Source: Kiloniella litopenaei (lineage in GTDB: Bacteria; Pseudomonadota; Alphaproteobacteria; Kiloniellales; Kiloniellaceae). Taken from it: a stretch of 64,000 bases of DNA. Of the stretch, positions 54,200-63,039 are shown piece after piece. The translations under genes and the position numbers were made by a program. Position 1 is the stretch's first letter. Each line of letters opens with the position of its first letter. The notes beneath the pieces are model-generated. The model did no database searches, was not told the DNA's origin, and was given only the letters and a program-made list of their open reading frames with translations. Location: assembly GCF_000982415.1 (NCBI RefSeq), contig NZ_LANI01000005.1, positions 248,001 to 312,000 of the forward strand. The letters run 5' to 3'.

Positions 54200-54294
54200 C
54201 AAGATATAGGCGCGAAGCCTCTCCCGATCCAGAAAAATATACTGATATTAAGCGGTATTGATTTGGATAACAGTGATATCGGGAAACTTTCGAC

Positions 54295-55299
54295 ATGACA
54301 CTTTCAAGACGCGAGCTATTAAAGGGTTCATTATTAACCGGTGGTGCAGGGCTTGTTGCTTCCATGGCATCGCTTTCTGTTCCCATGCCGGGCTTTGCCG
54401 CGGCCCCGAAAGCGGGTGTGCAAACAACAGGTGCCTATCGTTTTTCGGTGGGTAATTTTGAAATAACGGCTTTGTTGGATGGCTATATTGACGCGGGGTC
54501 GGACCTGATTCCCAACTATGACCCGCAAGAGGCAGCCCAACTTTATAGAGATCAGTACCGGACGCCACCGGTTGATAAGATCCGGGTTCCGATTAATTCT
54601 TTTGTGGTGAACACAGGGGAGAAAATCATCCTGATTGATTCAGGGACAGCGGACAATATGGGACCTACGCTCGGGCAGTTTACCGAGAATCTGAAAGCAG
54701 CAGGAATCACACCTGAATCTGTTGATGCGATTTTGCTAACCCATATGCATGTGGATCATATTTCTGGCATCACATCAAAAGAAGGGAAAGCACACTTTCC
54801 CAATGCAGAATTGATTGTGCATAAGAATGATTGGGACTTTTGGCATGACGATGCGTATATTTCGAAGGCATCTGATTTCCTAAAAACAAATTCTGCTAAT
54901 GCCAAGGCCATGTCTGCGCCTTATGCAAAGCGCTTGACCCTTATCGATAAAGACGGCGAAGTTTTGCCGGGTATCGAGGCTGTCGCGTTACCGGGGCACA
55001 CGCCGGGGCACACGCCGGGGCACACAGGGTTTGTTCTGCGTTCGGAAGGTCAGGAAGTTTTGATTTGGGGGGATCTTGTTCACTTCACAGCATTACAATT
55101 CCAGCATCCTGAATGGAGCATTGCCTTTGATATTGATATGCAGCAAGCTGAACAAACCCGTCGCAGAATGCTGGATTGGGTAAGCGCAGACAGAGTTGCA
55201 GTACTGGGTAGTCATCTGGAATTTCCGGGTCTTGGACATGTTGCTCAAGACAAGGGGGCTTACAGGTATTATCAATCAAGTTGGCAGTATCAATTATAA
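54295..55299 (+). CDS. Tat-exported metallo-beta-lactamase-fold hydrolase
   Basis: A 334-aa protein with a twin-arginine leader (SRRELLKGS, then hydrophobic, ending near GFAAA) and the zinc motif THMHVDH (His150, His152, Asp154, His155). Related to lactonase- and glyoxalase-II-like hydrolases (COG0491 type), probably periplasmic. The second metal loop, normally GHTPGHTG, is expanded to PGHTPGHTPGHTG by a 12-bp tandem repeat at 54991-55026. The last codons are part of a 19-bp tandem duplication. Substrate unknown. Divergent from a LysR gene. Confidence 0.85.
   Translation: MTLSRRELLKGSLLTGGAGLVASMASLSVPMPGFAAAPKAGVQTTGAYRFSVGNFEITALLDGYIDAGSDLIPNYDPQEAAQLYRDQYRTPPVDKIRVPINSFVVNTGEKIILIDSGTADNMGPTLGQFTENLKAAGITPESVDAILLTHMHVDHISGITSKEGKAHFPNAELIVHKNDWDFWHDDAYISKASDFLKTNSANAKAMSAPYAKRLTLIDKDGEVLPGIEAVALPGHTPGHTPGHTGFVLRSEGQEVLIWGDLVHFTALQFQHPEWSIAFDIDMQQAEQTRRRMLDWVSADRVAVLGSHLEFPGLGHVAQDKGAYRYYQSSWQYQL
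54991..55026 (+). repeat. Three tandem 12-bp repeats in the hydrolase gene
   Basis: CCGGGGCACACG repeated at 54991-55002 and 55003-55014, with CCGGGGCACACA at 55015-55026. Each unit encodes Pro-Gly-His-Thr, so changes in copy number keep the frame. Confidence 0.95.
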
Positions 55300-55321
55300 G
55301 CCGCAGTATCAATTATAAGCC
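55284..55321 (+). repeat. Tandem 19-bp repeat across the hydrolase stop codon
   Basis: GCAGTATCAATTATAAGCC at 55284-55302 is repeated exactly at 55303-55321. The first copy contains the end of the reading frame and its TAA. Confidence 0.95.
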
Positions 55322-55328
55322 AAAGAAT

Positions 55329-55365
55329 CGGGCTGCATACAGAGGTGTATGCAGCCCGAATTCTT
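55329..55365 (+). terminator. Terminator of the hydrolase gene
   Basis: CGGGCTGCATAC (55329-55340) with GTATGCAGCCCG (55347-55358), 6-nt loop, then AATTCTTGTT. Perfect 12-bp stem with a moderate T-run. Confidence 0.75.
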
Positions 55366-55468
55366 GTTCAGCGCTCAACTGTGTTAGACTGTTATGATAC
55401 TCTACAGGGTATGCCCCGAATAATAGGCCCCGAACAATAGACACAGGAAAATAGAGTTGAGAGCTTTG

Positions 55469-56242
55469 ATGAGAATTTATTCAAAACGCTTTATTTTTTC
55501 TTGTTTCAAAAATTTACTTCTAGCGCTTGGTTTGGCTTACCCAAGTTACCTTTGGGCCGACAGCAATGAATTGAATTTTGTAACACTTCAACATGCGCCC
55601 TATGGATTTTTATCTGAGACAGGGGAAAAACGTGGGTATCTCTACGATCTTACAAATGTCTTGAGGAAAGAGGCCGGATTTCATGGCACGCATGAAATCG
55701 TTCCAACGCTACGTGTGTTTAGTGAACTGGAAGAAGGCAGTGCTCATTGTTCTGTATTGGCGCGAGTGCCTGTACCGGATGCGCGATATGAAAAGCTTGC
55801 GCCGATTGGCAAAAGCATCACTGTATCTGCTATTCCAAGAAAACCTATTATTTTGAATAACTATAGTGATTTAGCTGGTAAGAAAATTGGTGTTCCCAGG
55901 GGTGTTTTTGTGGGGGAGCCTTTTGATTCAGATGACACGCTGTTGAAAGTCCCAACTAAAAATTATGACCTTAGCAGTGCGATGTTTAAAAGCGGTCGGG
56001 TCGATGTGGTTATAGGGGCTTATGATAGCATGTTGTTTAACATGCGAAAAATGGGGGTGGATCTTTCGGAAATTGGACAGGCCTATGTTTTTAAGACAGT
56101 TGAATTCTGGTTAATGTGCCAGCCGGGAAAGGTCTCCACAGCGCAAAAGAAACGTTTGGTCGAGGCTACGGACAAGCTGAGAGAAAGCGGGACGATTAAG
56201 CGAATTATTGACAAATATCTTCAGCCTGACAGTACATCGTAA
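55469..56242 (+). CDS. Periplasmic amino-acid-type solute-binding protein
   Basis: A 257-aa protein with a signal peptide (LLLALGLAYPSYLWA, cleaved before DSNELNF) and the SBP family 3 fold (GYLYDLTNVLRKEAG, DLAGKKIGVPRG, SGRVDVVIGAYDS, ESGTIKRIIDKYL). No permease or ATPase gene is near, so it is an orphan binding protein or a sensor partner. TTG 55457 is an alternative start. Family fit is moderate. Confidence 0.75.
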   Translation: MRIYSKRFIFSCFKNLLLALGLAYPSYLWADSNELNFVTLQHAPYGFLSETGEKRGYLYDLTNVLRKEAGFHGTHEIVPTLRVFSELEEGSAHCSVLARVPVPDARYEKLAPIGKSITVSAIPRKPIILNNYSDLAGKKIGVPRGVFVGEPFDSDDTLLKVPTKNYDLSSAMFKSGRVDVVIGAYDSMLFNMRKMGVDLSEIGQAYVFKTVEFWLMCQPGKVSTAQKKRLVEATDKLRESGTIKRIIDKYLQPDSTS

Positions 56243-56251
56243 TCTACGTTT

Positions 56252-57094
56252 TTATCCACGTGCTGTTAGCTGTTTGGTTTCAACCAACTCGGTTAGCTTA
56301 ACCAAAATATTCTTTAGATAAGGTCGCAGAACGGCTGCTTTTTCAGTGTCATAATCAAAGGGTATGTTTTCTTCTTTTAAATGTGTCCGCTGGGCGAGTT
56401 CCATTTGGATCGCGTGAATATCGTTGTGTGGCTGGCCATAGTGCCGGGTTGTCCAGCCGCCTTTGAAACGCGCGTTGAGAACCGTGTTGTATTCGGGCGC
56501 GTTATTGCAGATATCCCAAACACTTTTCTCAATCATTCTGTCACAGGTTTCTCCATTGTTTGTGCCGATATTGAATTCGGGTAGCAAGCCGTCAAAAAGA
56601 AAGGGAATGGTCGATCTGATGGAGTGGCAGTCATAGAGAATTGCCACGCCATGGAGGTTGCGAACACGCTCTAGTTCGCTCTGTAGTGCGGCGTGATAGG
56701 GGGCGTGAAAGCTCTGACGGCGTTTTTCAATTTCTGCTTCATCCGGTTCGCAACCGTCTTTGTAGATCGGCTGATTGTCGAAATCCGTTACAGGGCAAAG
56801 GCTCGTCGTGTTTTGGCCGGGGTAAAGACTGATGCCGGCAGGGTCTCGGTTGGCATCAATGGCATAGCGATGAAAGTTTGCTTTGACGATTGTCACGTCA
56901 GGCAAGAGATCCGCGTAAAGCAAGTCAATATGCCAATCCGTATCTGCCTGTTTTTTGCCGTTCGCGTTCAGCTTATCCAGAATTTTTTCGGGAAGCCAGG
57001 TTCCTGTGTGGGGCATGCCCAGTACAATCGGACTAGTCCCGCTGGTGATGGTTACCGGCGACACAGGCGTTTCGAAAGCAGAGGCAGACGGCAT
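56252..57094 (-). CDS. hutG: N-formylglutamate deformylase
   Basis: A 280-aa zinc amidohydrolase of the last step of the five-step histidine pathway: N-formylglutamate to glutamate and formate. LGMPHTGTWLPE, DWHIDLLYAD, YDCHSIRSTIPFLFDG and RFKGGWTTRHYG match the family. Divergent from hutF, sharing the operator at 57137-57156. Confidence 0.93.
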   Translation of the reverse strand: MPSASAFETPVSPVTITSGTSPIVLGMPHTGTWLPEKILDKLNANGKKQADTDWHIDLLYADLLPDVTIVKANFHRYAIDANRDPAGISLYPGQNTTSLCPVTDFDNQPIYKDGCEPDEAEIEKRRQSFHAPYHAALQSELERVRNLHGVAILYDCHSIRSTIPFLFDGLLPEFNIGTNNGETCDRMIEKSVWDICNNAPEYNTVLNARFKGGWTTRHYGQPHNDIHAIQMELAQRTHLKEENIPFDYDTEKAAVLRPYLKNILVKLTELVETKQLTARG

Positions 57095-57136
57095 GAGAAA
57101 TACTCTTTCCTGACTTGATAAGATCTATCTTTATTG

Positions 57137-57156
57137 TATTATGTATGTACATAATA
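57137..57156. promoter_or_regulatory. HutC operator between hutG and hutF
   Basis: Perfect 20-bp palindrome TATTATGTA-TG-TACATAATA. Its centre TGTATGTACA equals the core of the HutC site described for Pseudomonas. Both divergent genes belong to histidine degradation and hutC is downstream. Confidence 0.8.
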
Positions 57157-57187
57157 TTTTGTCAAGCGGTGGCGAGGAGCAGAAAAA

Positions 57188-58570
57188 GTGAAGCATCTGT
57201 GGGCAGAACAGGCACTTACGCAAAGTGGATGGCAGTGGGATGTGCATGTCATCATTGGTGACGATGGGCGGATTGTTTCTGTGGAATCCGGTATTGCTGC
57301 TGACGCCCCTGTTGTTAAACAGGGGAATAAACTGGGCGTGCTTCTGCCTTCGCCGACAAACCTTCACAGTCATGCTTTCCAGCGGGCGATGGCGGGTATG
57401 ACCGAAACCAGAGGTCCGGACCCAAAAGACAGTTTCTGGACCTGGCGCAAGCTGATGTATCGCTTTTTGGATCATCTCAGCCCGGATGATATTGAAGCAA
57501 TTACAGCCTATATGCAGATGGAAATGCTGGAAGCGGGCTATGCAGCAGTTTGTGAATTCCACTATTTGCATCATCAGCCCGGTGGTGTGGCCTATGATGA
57601 TATTGGGGAACTGTCCAACCGTGTTGTTGCGGCCTCAAAGGAAACGGGTATTGGTCTGACGCTTTTGCCTGTTCTTTATGAGCATGGTGGATGCGATGGC
57701 CGATCACTTGGGCCTGGACAGATCCGATTTGGTAATACGCCTGATCGTTTCCAGAAGCTCTTTGAGGCGATAGCCAAAGAACTCAAAACATTACCAGATG
57801 ATACCAAACTGGGGGTTGCCCCTCACTCGCTTCGGGCGGTCAGTCAGGACGGGATGCGTTTTGCGACAGGTCTCGCACCCACAGCCCCTCTTCACATGCA
57901 TATTGCCGAACAAACGGCAGAGATTGAAGAAATTCAATCAGCTTGGGGCAAACGTCCTGTGGAATGGTTGTTGGAAAATCATTCTGTGGATGAGCGTTGG
58001 TGCCTGATACACTGTACCCATATGGAACCACACGAAACAGAAGGTTTGGCGCGGACAAATGCTGTTGCAGGTCTCTGTCCGATTACTGAATCCAGTTTAG
58101 GGGATGGGATTTTTGATGGCGTTCGTTATGTGAATTCTGGTGGACGTTTTGGTGTTGGTTCTGATTCCAACATACGTATCTCGCTTTCGGAAGAGCTTCG
58201 GACGCTGGAATATTCTCAGCGCCTTCGTGATCGAGGGCGGGCCGTGTTTGCGACGAAAGAAAAGTCAACAGGCCGGGTTTTGATGGATGCTGTAGTCGCG
58301 GGGGGAGCACAGGCCGGACAGCGTGAATCCGGGGCCATTGCTGTTGGCCAACGCGCAGATCTCTTTGCGCTTGATATGGAGTCTGTTGATCTGTTGGGTA
58401 AAGAAGGTGACGCCATTCTTGATAGCTATATTTTTGCGGGTGATGACAAAATGATCACCGATGTCTGGTCAGCTGGCCGTCATCTGGTAAAAGAAGGACA
58501 TCATACCAAGCGGGATAGGATCGTAACCCGGTATAAAAAAACCATGATGTCACTAAAGGACCGGATTTGA
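57188..58570 (+). CDS. hutF: Formimidoylglutamate deiminase
   Basis: A 460-aa amidohydrolase that turns formiminoglutamate into formylglutamate and ammonia. Metal ligands lie in NLHSHAFQ, HMHIAEQ, WCLIHCTHM and GVGSDSNIR. GAGGAG lies before GTG 57188. The stop overlaps hutC. With hutG this gives the five-step route; hutH, hutU and hutI are not in the window. Confidence 0.95.
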   Translation: MKHLWAEQALTQSGWQWDVHVIIGDDGRIVSVESGIAADAPVVKQGNKLGVLLPSPTNLHSHAFQRAMAGMTETRGPDPKDSFWTWRKLMYRFLDHLSPDDIEAITAYMQMEMLEAGYAAVCEFHYLHHQPGGVAYDDIGELSNRVVAASKETGIGLTLLPVLYEHGGCDGRSLGPGQIRFGNTPDRFQKLFEAIAKELKTLPDDTKLGVAPHSLRAVSQDGMRFATGLAPTAPLHMHIAEQTAEIEEIQSAWGKRPVEWLLENHSVDERWCLIHCTHMEPHETEGLARTNAVAGLCPITESSLGDGIFDGVRYVNSGGRFGVGSDSNIRISLSEELRTLEYSQRLRDRGRAVFATKEKSTGRVLMDAVVAGGAQAGQRESGAIAVGQRADLFALDMESVDLLGKEGDAILDSYIFAGDDKMITDVWSAGRHLVKEGHHTKRDRIVTRYKKTMMSLKDRI

Positions 58571-59268
58571 CTATATCAGAGATCAACAGTTGGCAAAGCG
58601 TTAAAGCCGAAGTTATGCGCCGGATACTTGAACGTATTTGGTTACCTGGCGATATGATTCCCAATGAAATTGATCTCGCCGAAGAATTTGGCTGTGCACG
58701 GGCGACGGTTAATCGGGCGATGCGTGCGTTAGCCGAGGAAGGTCTGTTGGAACGTCGTCGTAAGGCGGGAACCCGTGTGGCCTTGAATCCGATCCGCAAG
58801 GCAACACTGGAAATCCCGATTACAAGGTTGGAAGTTGAGCAGCGTGGATGGGCTTGGCGGCACAGTGTTTTGGAAAGAGCAGAGACACTACCGCCTGTGA
58901 GTGTGGCAAGTCGCTTGGGTCTTTCAGATGACGTCGAAATGTTACATGTTCGTAGCTTGCATTATGCTGATAACCATCCCTTTCTTTACGAAGATCGTTG
59001 GGTAAACCTTTCCGAAGTTGCAGCTATTCGGGATGTAAATTTGCAAGCGATTGATGCAAACGAATGGTTGGTCCAGAACACGCCTTTGACAAAAGGTGAT
59101 ATTTCCTTCTCTGCAGCAAATGCAACAAAGCAGGAAGCCGAGCTGTTACAGACAAGCGAAGGTGAAGCCATTTTTGTCATAGACCGGACAACATGGAATG
59201 GTGATATTCCGGTAACAATTGTTCGCTTGGCTTATACACCGGGTTATCGCATGCACACTGAGATCTGA
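58567..59268 (+). CDS. hutC: Histidine utilisation repressor (GntR/HutC family)
   Basis: A 233-aa repressor. N-terminal winged helix (NEIDLAEEFGCARATVNRAMRAL is the HTH, cited by its GCARATVNRAM core) and a C-terminal UTRA domain (ETLPPVSVASRLGLSDDVEMLHVRS). The TTG start overlaps the hutF stop (TTGA). Urocanate is the usual inducer. It should bind the palindrome at 57137-57156. Confidence 0.92.
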   Translation: MTISEINSWQSVKAEVMRRILERIWLPGDMIPNEIDLAEEFGCARATVNRAMRALAEEGLLERRRKAGTRVALNPIRKATLEIPITRLEVEQRGWAWRHSVLERAETLPPVSVASRLGLSDDVEMLHVRSLHYADNHPFLYEDRWVNLSEVAAIRDVNLQAIDANEWLVQNTPLTKGDISFSAANATKQEAELLQTSEGEAIFVIDRTTWNGDIPVTIVRLAYTPGYRMHTEI

Positions 59269-59393
59269 GCGATTTATACCTAGGTAATTTATATCTGAGT
59301 GATTTTCTGTGACATTCTGTCACTTTGTCGTTTGTTGATCGCGTTCTTATTTTAGCGGGTATTATATACCTGACTAAAATACTGCGAGAATAG
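59269..59393 (+). promoter_or_regulatory. Intergenic region with GTGACA-TTC-TGTCAC palindrome
   Basis: A 15-bp palindrome (GTGACA-TTC-TGTCAC) lies at 59309-59323, after two imperfect copies of a CTGAGYGATTT motif at about 59265 and 59296. It could be an operator for the next gene or a weak stem at the end of hutC. Confidence 0.35.
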
Positions 59394-59711
59394 ATGACAG
59401 ATATAACAGCGCAAAAATTGTCTTCTGGAATAACGGATAAGCAAGCATCTGATGAACCCAAGATTTTTCGGTTGATTTATGCTGTGCCGTTTATTGGTTC
59501 ATTTTTCAAGGAGTTGCTGGACCCCAACTCGGATGCGACGTTGTATTTTTTACTGAACGTGGTTTTGCTGTGGATTTTCAGCGGGGCTTTCTGGGGGATT
59601 CAAGGCGTGTTTGCCGTGGCTTTAGGGCTTGTACCTGTCATGTTTATCGTCATTCTACGAATAACGCTTGGAAAAGTACCTGTTTCCGAGGCTGGGGATG
59701 AAACATTATAA
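59394..59711 (+). CDS. Small two-helix membrane protein of unknown function
   Basis: A 105-aa protein with two hydrophobic helices (LYFLLNVVLLWIFSGAFWG and VFAVALGLVPVMFIVILRI) and a polar N-terminus of about 45 residues. No signal peptide or motif recognised. It follows hutC after 125 bases and may be transcribed alone. A weak 9-bp stem (AACACTCTG with CAGAGTGTT) lies after it at 59718-59750. Confidence 0.65.
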   Translation: MTDITAQKLSSGITDKQASDEPKIFRLIYAVPFIGSFFKELLDPNSDATLYFLLNVVLLWIFSGAFWGIQGVFAVALGLVPVMFIVILRITLGKVPVSEAGDETL

Positions 59712-59824
59712 TGAACAAACACTCTGCCGGAATTATTTCGACAGAGTGTTCATCATTAATCGCAGAAATTTACGACCGTTATTATATAATTTATAACTGT
59801 TATCATATAAATGATCAGGACTAT

Positions 59825-61051
59825 TTATAACACCTGATCAAGTGCCTTGAGCAGCTTTTGAATGTCGTCGGGGCTGGTGTAATGAACAAAAGAAACCCGC
59901 AGGGCGCCAGCTTCCGGGGCCAGATTTATTCCTTCAAACAGTCGATAGGAATAGAAGTGTCCACCAGCAGCCATAATGCCATGTTTGGATAGCTTTTCTG
60001 CAACGGACCGGCCATCCTGTTTGGTAACTACCGAAATGGTTGGTGCTCTTTCTTCCGGTTTGTCCGGGCCAAGAAGACGTAAATCATTTCGACCTCTGAT
60101 ATATTCAAGCAAGGGAGCCATCAGGGCTTGTTCCTGTGCCTGGAAAAGATCGTGTACATCCTGTCCCCGTTTTGCCGGGGTTGCTTCCTGGTCAAAGTGA
60201 TGTGCGTGCACGGCATCAAAGTATTCTGTAATGCCGCTGGATGCCGCAACTTGAGCATGATCAGGTCCAGCAGGCACAAAGCGCTTGTGGGCAAGGTCTT
60301 TGTTAAAGAAATGCCCCTGATAGGCTAACATATCCCTTGTTTCCTGACGAATGACCATGAGGCCCTGATGCGGGCCATAGGTTTTATAGAGGGAGAAAAG
60401 ATAGACGTCTGCGCCAAGAGCCGTCACATCGGGGAAACCATGCCCGGCATAGGAAACACCATCGACAACAACCTTTGCGCCAACCGCATGTGCACGTGTG
60501 GAAATTTCGGCAACGGGGTTCACGTGGGCAATGATATTTGAGCAGTGGGGAAAGGTGACAAGGCGCGTTTTGTCGTTCAGTAAATTATCGAGATCAGTAA
60601 GATTCAGATAGCCGCTTTCCGGATCAACACGCCACTCTCTGACAATAATTCCACTGTCTGCCAACCTGCGCCAGACGCCGGAGTTCGCTTCGTGGTCCTG
60701 ATTGGTGACGATGATTTCATCACCCTGTTGCATGGTGGCGCGAAAAGCTTGTGCCAATACATAGGTATTCTGACTTGTGGATGGTCCCAGATCAATTTCA
60801 GCTTCGGAAACGTTGAGATAGGCGGCAAGATTGACAAGGGCCTGATCCATTTCCTGCCCGGCTGTCTCGGATGCAGGAAAGGGGTGATAGGGTTGTAGTT
60901 TTGTTTTCCGATAATAATTGTTCAAGCGGTCAATAACCTGATGACAGGCATAGGAACCACCTGCATTTTCAAAAAAAGACCAGTTTTCAAGCGAGGGTTC
61001 TTTAAATGCAGGGAACTGAGATCGAACAAAATCAAGGTCTAATGTTGTCAT
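59825..61051 (-). CDS. Class V aminotransferase-fold PLP enzyme
   Basis: A 408-aa PLP protein of the cysteine-desulfurase-like fold. PLP lysine is Lys223 in LFSLYKTYGPHQ, and Asp197 in VVVDGVSYAGHG binds the cofactor nitrogen. The loop that holds the catalytic Cys in SufS-type desulfurases here reads AAGGHFYSYRLFEG, without a Cys, so desulfurase activity is unlikely. It may act on an amino acid such as a kynurenine- or isopenicillin-epimerase-type substrate; the reaction is unknown. Confidence 0.85.
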   Translation of the reverse strand: MTTLDLDFVRSQFPAFKEPSLENWSFFENAGGSYACHQVIDRLNNYYRKTKLQPYHPFPASETAGQEMDQALVNLAAYLNVSEAEIDLGPSTSQNTYVLAQAFRATMQQGDEIIVTNQDHEANSGVWRRLADSGIIVREWRVDPESGYLNLTDLDNLLNDKTRLVTFPHCSNIIAHVNPVAEISTRAHAVGAKVVVDGVSYAGHGFPDVTALGADVYLFSLYKTYGPHQGLMVIRQETRDMLAYQGHFFNKDLAHKRFVPAGPDHAQVAASSGITEYFDAVHAHHFDQEATPAKRGQDVHDLFQAQEQALMAPLLEYIRGRNDLRLLGPDKPEERAPTISVVTKQDGRSVAEKLSKHGIMAAGGHFYSYRLFEGINLAPEAGALRVSFVHYTSPDDIQKLLKALDQVL

Positions 61052-61324
61052 GGGCGCTATATGTCTCTTTATCTTGGGTTATTAAGTGCCTGAATTATAT
61101 TAATCGTGGCTTTATGGTGTGACTGCCGGATTGCCGACAGAAAGGGATGGGGGCTATCTAGGACAGAAGCATAAAAAAACAGTGTTCTGTCTGTTATGTA
61201 ACTCTGTTTTAAGGGGCAGGGTCAAGCACCACTTTGAGGCGAAACGAAATTTTAAGAGTTTATTGCTTATCTTGAATAATTAAGGCTGATAAACAAGCCT
61301 CATGATATTTTCGGGGTCAACTGT

Positions 61325-63001
61325 ATGGGGAAACATAAGGGAACTGAGGCAGAACTTTCTGCAGAGTATTCCAGTCCGCTTTATTTACCAAATCAGGCTG
61401 TTGCTTTTTTTGATGGCGACCACAGGTTGATCGGCTGTGATGATGACTTTCAAAAACTTCTGGGGCTTGGCCAAAGTCATGTTGAGAATGATACCCCTTT
61501 AAATGATATCCTTTTGAACTGCATTAATAACGATGTACGTGTTGCCGCAAAGGAATGTGGCGCCCAAATTCTGGATGAATGGCTTTATTTTATGGGAATT
61601 GGTCAACCCGTTGTTTTCCAGAAACCAAACTTGGAATTAATCCAAATTCGTATGGCTCGATTGAACAATGGAAGCCTTTCCGTCGTGGTCACTGATGCGT
61701 CATCCAGCCTGATGGGGGATGTGATTGCCATTGCGGGACAATTAAAGACTGTTGTTGAAAATATTACCCAGGGGATATCGCTTTTTGATCGTAACTGTAA
61801 CCTCGTCTTGTGTAATCAACGCTTTCTTGAATTGATGGATTTCCCGGAAGAGTTAGGAAAACCGGGTACATCAATGGCAGAGCTTTTCCGTTTTAACGCT
61901 GAAAGGGGAGAGTATGGGCCGGGCGATGTTGATCATCAGGTTCATGAACGAATGGCGTTAGCCTTTAAGTTTGAGCCCCATCAATTTGAACGAACACGAA
62001 CGGATGGAACTGTCGTAGAGGTCTGCGGGAACCCGCTTCAAGATGGGTTTGTAACGACTTATAGCGATATAACCGTTCAAAAAAGGTTTGCCGAAGCCTT
62101 GGAAGAGTCCAACCAGAGCCTTGAAAGGCGGGTTAAACAGCGTACCGCAGAGCTGCAGGAAGAACTACAAACCCGTATTAAGACAGAAGAACAGTTGCGG
62201 AGCGCAGTTAGTAAAGAACAGCTTGCCAGCCGAAGTAAAAATGAATTTTTGGCGAATATGAGCCATGAACTTCGAACGCCCTTAAACTGTATTATTGGCT
62301 TTTCAGAGTTACTCAAAAATGAGTCCTTTGGTCCTTTGGGGCAGGACAGGTACAAAGATTATTGTCAGGATATCAATAACGCCGGTGTGCATTTGCTTGA
62401 GGTCTTAAACGATATTCTGGATGTTTCCAAACTTGAATCCGGGGATGTGGATCTTCTTGAGACAGAAGTGGATCTGTCTGTCGTAATTGAATCGTCTGTT
62501 GCAATGTTGTCGAACAAGGCAGCCAGTTATAATATTTCAATAAAGACAGAAGTCCCTGATGATTTACCTTATCTCTTCGCAGATGCCCGCAGGGTTAAGC
62601 AGATGCTGATCAACTTGCTTTCTAATGCAGTTAAATTTTCCGGTAAAGCGGGGGATGTAATTGTCTCTGCAAGTGGAAACAAAAATGATGGAATATGTTT
62701 GTCGATTGCTGATAAAGGGATCGGGATAAGCAAAGAAAATCTTGCCAAGGTTATGGATCCGTTTCAGCAAGTCAGTGAGGCGTTGACACGAGATCATGAA
62801 GGAACCGGATTGGGGCTTCATATTGTAAAGTCCCTGATCGAGCTGCATGGCGGCTATGTTACTATCGATAGTGAGTTGGGTGTTGGAACAAATGTTTGTG
62901 TCTACTTTCCCCAAGAACGAAGTATTGATCGGGCATTTATCAAAAACAACAAAAGCAAAAAGAGTGCAGCAATCAGTCACGATAACCGATCGCTGCACTA
63001 A
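61325..63001 (+). CDS. Soluble PAS-domain histidine kinase (PleC/DivJ-like core)
   Basis: A 558-aa cytoplasmic kinase without a membrane helix. A PAS domain of the PAS_7 type lies at about residues 140-260 (VVENITQGISLFDRNC), then a coiled coil (LEESNQSLERRVKQRTAELQ, shown to its core RRVKQRTAEL), then the H-box ANMSHELRTPLNCIIGF with His314. N-box NLLSNAVKFSG, G1 ADKGIGI and G2 EGTGLGLHIVKS are intact. The catalytic core is like PleC/DivJ-type kinases, including ESFGPLG after the H-box. No response regulator is adjacent. Confidence 0.9.
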   Translation: MGKHKGTEAELSAEYSSPLYLPNQAVAFFDGDHRLIGCDDDFQKLLGLGQSHVENDTPLNDILLNCINNDVRVAAKECGAQILDEWLYFMGIGQPVVFQKPNLELIQIRMARLNNGSLSVVVTDASSSLMGDVIAIAGQLKTVVENITQGISLFDRNCNLVLCNQRFLELMDFPEELGKPGTSMAELFRFNAERGEYGPGDVDHQVHERMALAFKFEPHQFERTRTDGTVVEVCGNPLQDGFVTTYSDITVQKRFAEALEESNQSLERRVKQRTAELQEELQTRIKTEEQLRSAVSKEQLASRSKNEFLANMSHELRTPLNCIIGFSELLKNESFGPLGQDRYKDYCQDINNAGVHLLEVLNDILDVSKLESGDVDLLETEVDLSVVIESSVAMLSNKAASYNISIKTEVPDDLPYLFADARRVKQMLINLLSNAVKFSGKAGDVIVSASGNKNDGICLSIADKGIGISKENLAKVMDPFQQVSEALTRDHEGTGLGLHIVKSLIELHGGYVTIDSELGVGTNVCVYFPQERSIDRAFIKNNKSKKSAAISHDNRSLH

Positions 63002-63039
63002 TAGGCTTTATGCTGTTCTGTGCTCTAGTTATTTATTCT

